Under the pieces are notes generated by a model. It was not told where the DNA came from and did no database searches. It saw only the letters and a list, made by a program, of their open reading frames with translations. Below are positions 62,988 to 64,000 of a stretch of 64,000 nucleotides of DNA, one piece after another. Within the stretch, counting starts at the first letter, position 1. Each line of letters begins with the position of its first letter. The position numbers and the translations under genes were made by a program. The stretch is from NCBI GenBank assembly GCA_003243425.1, contig QFQP01000022.1, positions 61,854-125,853 of the forward strand, written 5' to 3'. Origin of the DNA: Archangium gephyra. Its GTDB lineage: Bacteria; Myxococcota; Myxococcia; Myxococcales; Myxococcaceae.

Positions 62988-64000
62988 CTAGCGCGGAGGA
63001 ACCGCTCCGCCCATCTGTGAGAACCGCTGCAGCGCACGCTCGAGCGCCATCGACTTGAGGCGCTCGTCGTCGAGCGCGGCAGACAGTTCCTGCAGCTCGC
63101 GGCGGAGCGCGCCGTTGTCGCTGTCTTCGAGCTGCGCCTGCAGCGTCTTCAGCTCCGACTGCAGCTGCGCCTGGGTCTCCGACGAACGGGCGCTCTGAAT
63201 CTCGAGCTCGGCGGCGAGGCGCTTGTATTCGGCCTCGGCGTTCCGCGCGGCGGTCAGCTCGCTCTTCATCTTCGCGAGCGTCTCGCGCAGGGTCTTCAAT
63301 TCGGCGTCGGAGCCCTTCGAAGAAGCCGCCGCCGTACGGGCGATGCTCAGCTCGCTCTGGAGCGTGTGGCTGACTTCCCGGAGCGTCTCGAGCTCCCCCT
63401 GCGCGTTGTTGCGATCCAGCTCCAGCGTCGCCGCGGAGGCCTTCAACCCGTCGAGCTCGGCCTTCATCCTGGTGGTCGCGTCTTTGAGGGCCTTCACCTC
63501 GGCCTCAGCCGCGCGCGCGGCGTTCAAGTCGTTGCGGAGTCGAACGTTCGCTTCGCGCAGCGCGCGCGCCTCGGTCTCGACGTTGCGCGCGGCCTCGAGC
63601 TCGGTCTGCAGCGCCTCGGTCACGCCCTGCGCCGCGCCCAGCTCGCTCTGCAGCTGCGTCTGGCTCTCACGGAGCGCGGCCAGCTCACCTTCCGCCATCG
63701 CGAGGTCGGCCCTCACGGCGCCAGCGGCGGCGAGCTCGTCCTGAAGGGCGGCCGTCGCGTCGCGAAGCGCCGCCAGCTCACCCTGTGCCACCGCGAGGTC
63801 GGTCGCAGCACTCGAGGCGCTGGCCAGCTCGCTCTGCAGTTGCGCGGTCGCCTCGCGAAGCCCCTCGAGCTCACCCTGGGCGACGGCGAGGTCGGTCTGC
63901 GCAGCCTGCGCGGCCGCCAGCTCGTTCTGCAATTGCGTCGTCGCTTCGCGGAGGCCGGCGAGCTCGCCCTGCGCCATCGCGAGTTCGGTCTGCGCAGCCT
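62988..64000 (-). CDS. Coiled-coil protein with 31-residue repeats (5' partial)
   Basis: The frame is open to the right window edge; 337 residues are visible, of which the last is at 62988. The chain is almost all helical (A, E, L, Q, R, T), with no membrane segment. It starts with tandem repeats (listed separately) followed by more irregular coils (EAEVKALKDATTRMKAELDG, LKTLRETLAKMKSELTAA) and ends with GGAVPPR. It would form a long rod, as in structural or scaffold proteins. The N-terminus, and thus any other domain, lies outside. Function unknown; the neighbour at 50.5 kb has a similar coil, but no direct sequence identity was noted. Confidence 0.8.
   Translation of the reverse strand, partial: AAQTELAMAQGELAGLREATTQLQNELAAAQAAQTDLAVAQGELEGLREATAQLQSELASASSAATDLAVAQGELAALRDATAALQDELAAAGAVRADLAMAEGELAALRESQTQLQSELGAAQGVTEALQTELEAARNVETEARALREANVRLRNDLNAARAAEAEVKALKDATTRMKAELDGLKASAATLELDRNNAQGELETLREVSHTLQSELSIARTAAASSKGSDAELKTLRETLAKMKSELTAARNAEAEYKRLAAELEIQSARSSETQAQLQSELKTLQAQLEDSDNGALRRELQELSAALDDERLKSMALERALQRFSQMGGAVPPR
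63624..64000 (-). repeat. 93-bp (31-residue) tandem repeats in the coiled-coil gene
   Basis: Four copies, each 31 codons, are visible: MAQGELAGLREATTQLQ, VAQGELEGLREATAQLQ, VAQGELAALRDATAALQ and MAEGELAALRESQTQLQ, each followed by a variable SELASA-like tail. Starts fall at 63977, 63884, 63791 and 63698, exactly 93 bases apart. More copies may lie beyond the window. Because 31 is not a multiple of 7, each repeat shifts the heptad register. Confidence 0.85.

Overview
The window looks like chromosomal DNA from a myxobacterium (phylum Myxococcota, probably Myxococcaceae or Archangiaceae). I infer this from the very high GC content with strong G/C preference at third codon positions, and from the gene families present: two large Ser/Thr kinases with TPR tails, a double-FHA/TPR protein, a REC-XRE regulator, a hybrid histidine kinase, a PEGA-domain protein, a DUF4388-type coiled-coil protein and a DUF2378-like protein. 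No species is assigned. I saw no rRNA, tRNA, CRISPR array, insertion sequence, phage or origin; this is a gene-dense core/accessory mix.

Layout. 1-4.9 kb (+): 3' part of a PEGA protein with a long charged tail, ddl, a secretin/CpaC-type N-domain protein, then a processive GT2 glycosyltransferase behind a good sigma70-type promoter. 5.2-9.1 kb: a DEAD-box RNA helicase with three DbpA-like RNA-binding modules, divergent from an RpoH-type sigma factor. 9.1-13.5 kb: membrane and small hypothetical proteins, a crotonase-fold enzyme, a REC-XRE regulator and a double-FHA protein in a two-gene operon. 13.6-17.7 kb (+): rhomboid-TPR protease, LolA-like secreted protein and a predicted outer-membrane barrel. 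17.7-20.8 kb (-): zinc-finger/kinase/TPR protein. 20.8-30.3 kb: two membrane glycosyltransferase-like proteins, a hybrid sensor kinase, an ABC-2 exporter pair, a small membrane protein (possibly frameshifted), a CopG/ParE-type toxin-antitoxin pair and a methyltransferase.

30.4-37.3 kb: SPFH-SHOCT protein; a lipoprotein that looks like an M3 metallopeptidase without its zinc motif; then a + strand run maoC-epmA-DUF2378-like-plsC-RNB nuclease with short spacings or overlaps. 37.3-38.1 kb: a decayed, multiply frameshifted gene. 38.1-44.9 kb (-): a likely operon pssA, cinA, membrane GT-like, DUF1285, GH3 hexosaminidase, LpxL-type acyltransferase, modA, with several ATGA/GTGA overlaps. It mixes envelope lipid and cell-wall functions with an orphan molybdate-type binding protein.

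44.9-50.4 kb: alpha/beta hydrolase, beta-helix protein, HU with its own promoter and terminator, an M23 peptidase pair, nth and def. 50.5-57.5 kb: the most unusual block, two very large divergent signalling proteins separated by about 100 bp. One is pseudo-receiver/coiled-coil/DUF4388/degenerate J-domain; the other is PilZ-like/kinase/degenerate cyclase/degenerate STAND/TPR. 57.5-64 kb: priA, a secreted LolA-like protein, an outer-membrane barrel, a Cys-rich secreted protein, an apparent ArsR-sigma-factor fusion, a VOC protein and the 3' part of a tandem-repeat coiled-coil protein that runs off the window.

The best candidates for something undescribed are the ArsR-sigma fusion (61.7 kb), the divergent giant signalling pair (50.5-57.5 kb), the helicase with triplicated RNA-binding domains (5.3 kb) and the zinc-less M3-like lipoprotein (31.5 kb). 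All functional statements rest on reading motifs by eye; no database search was run.
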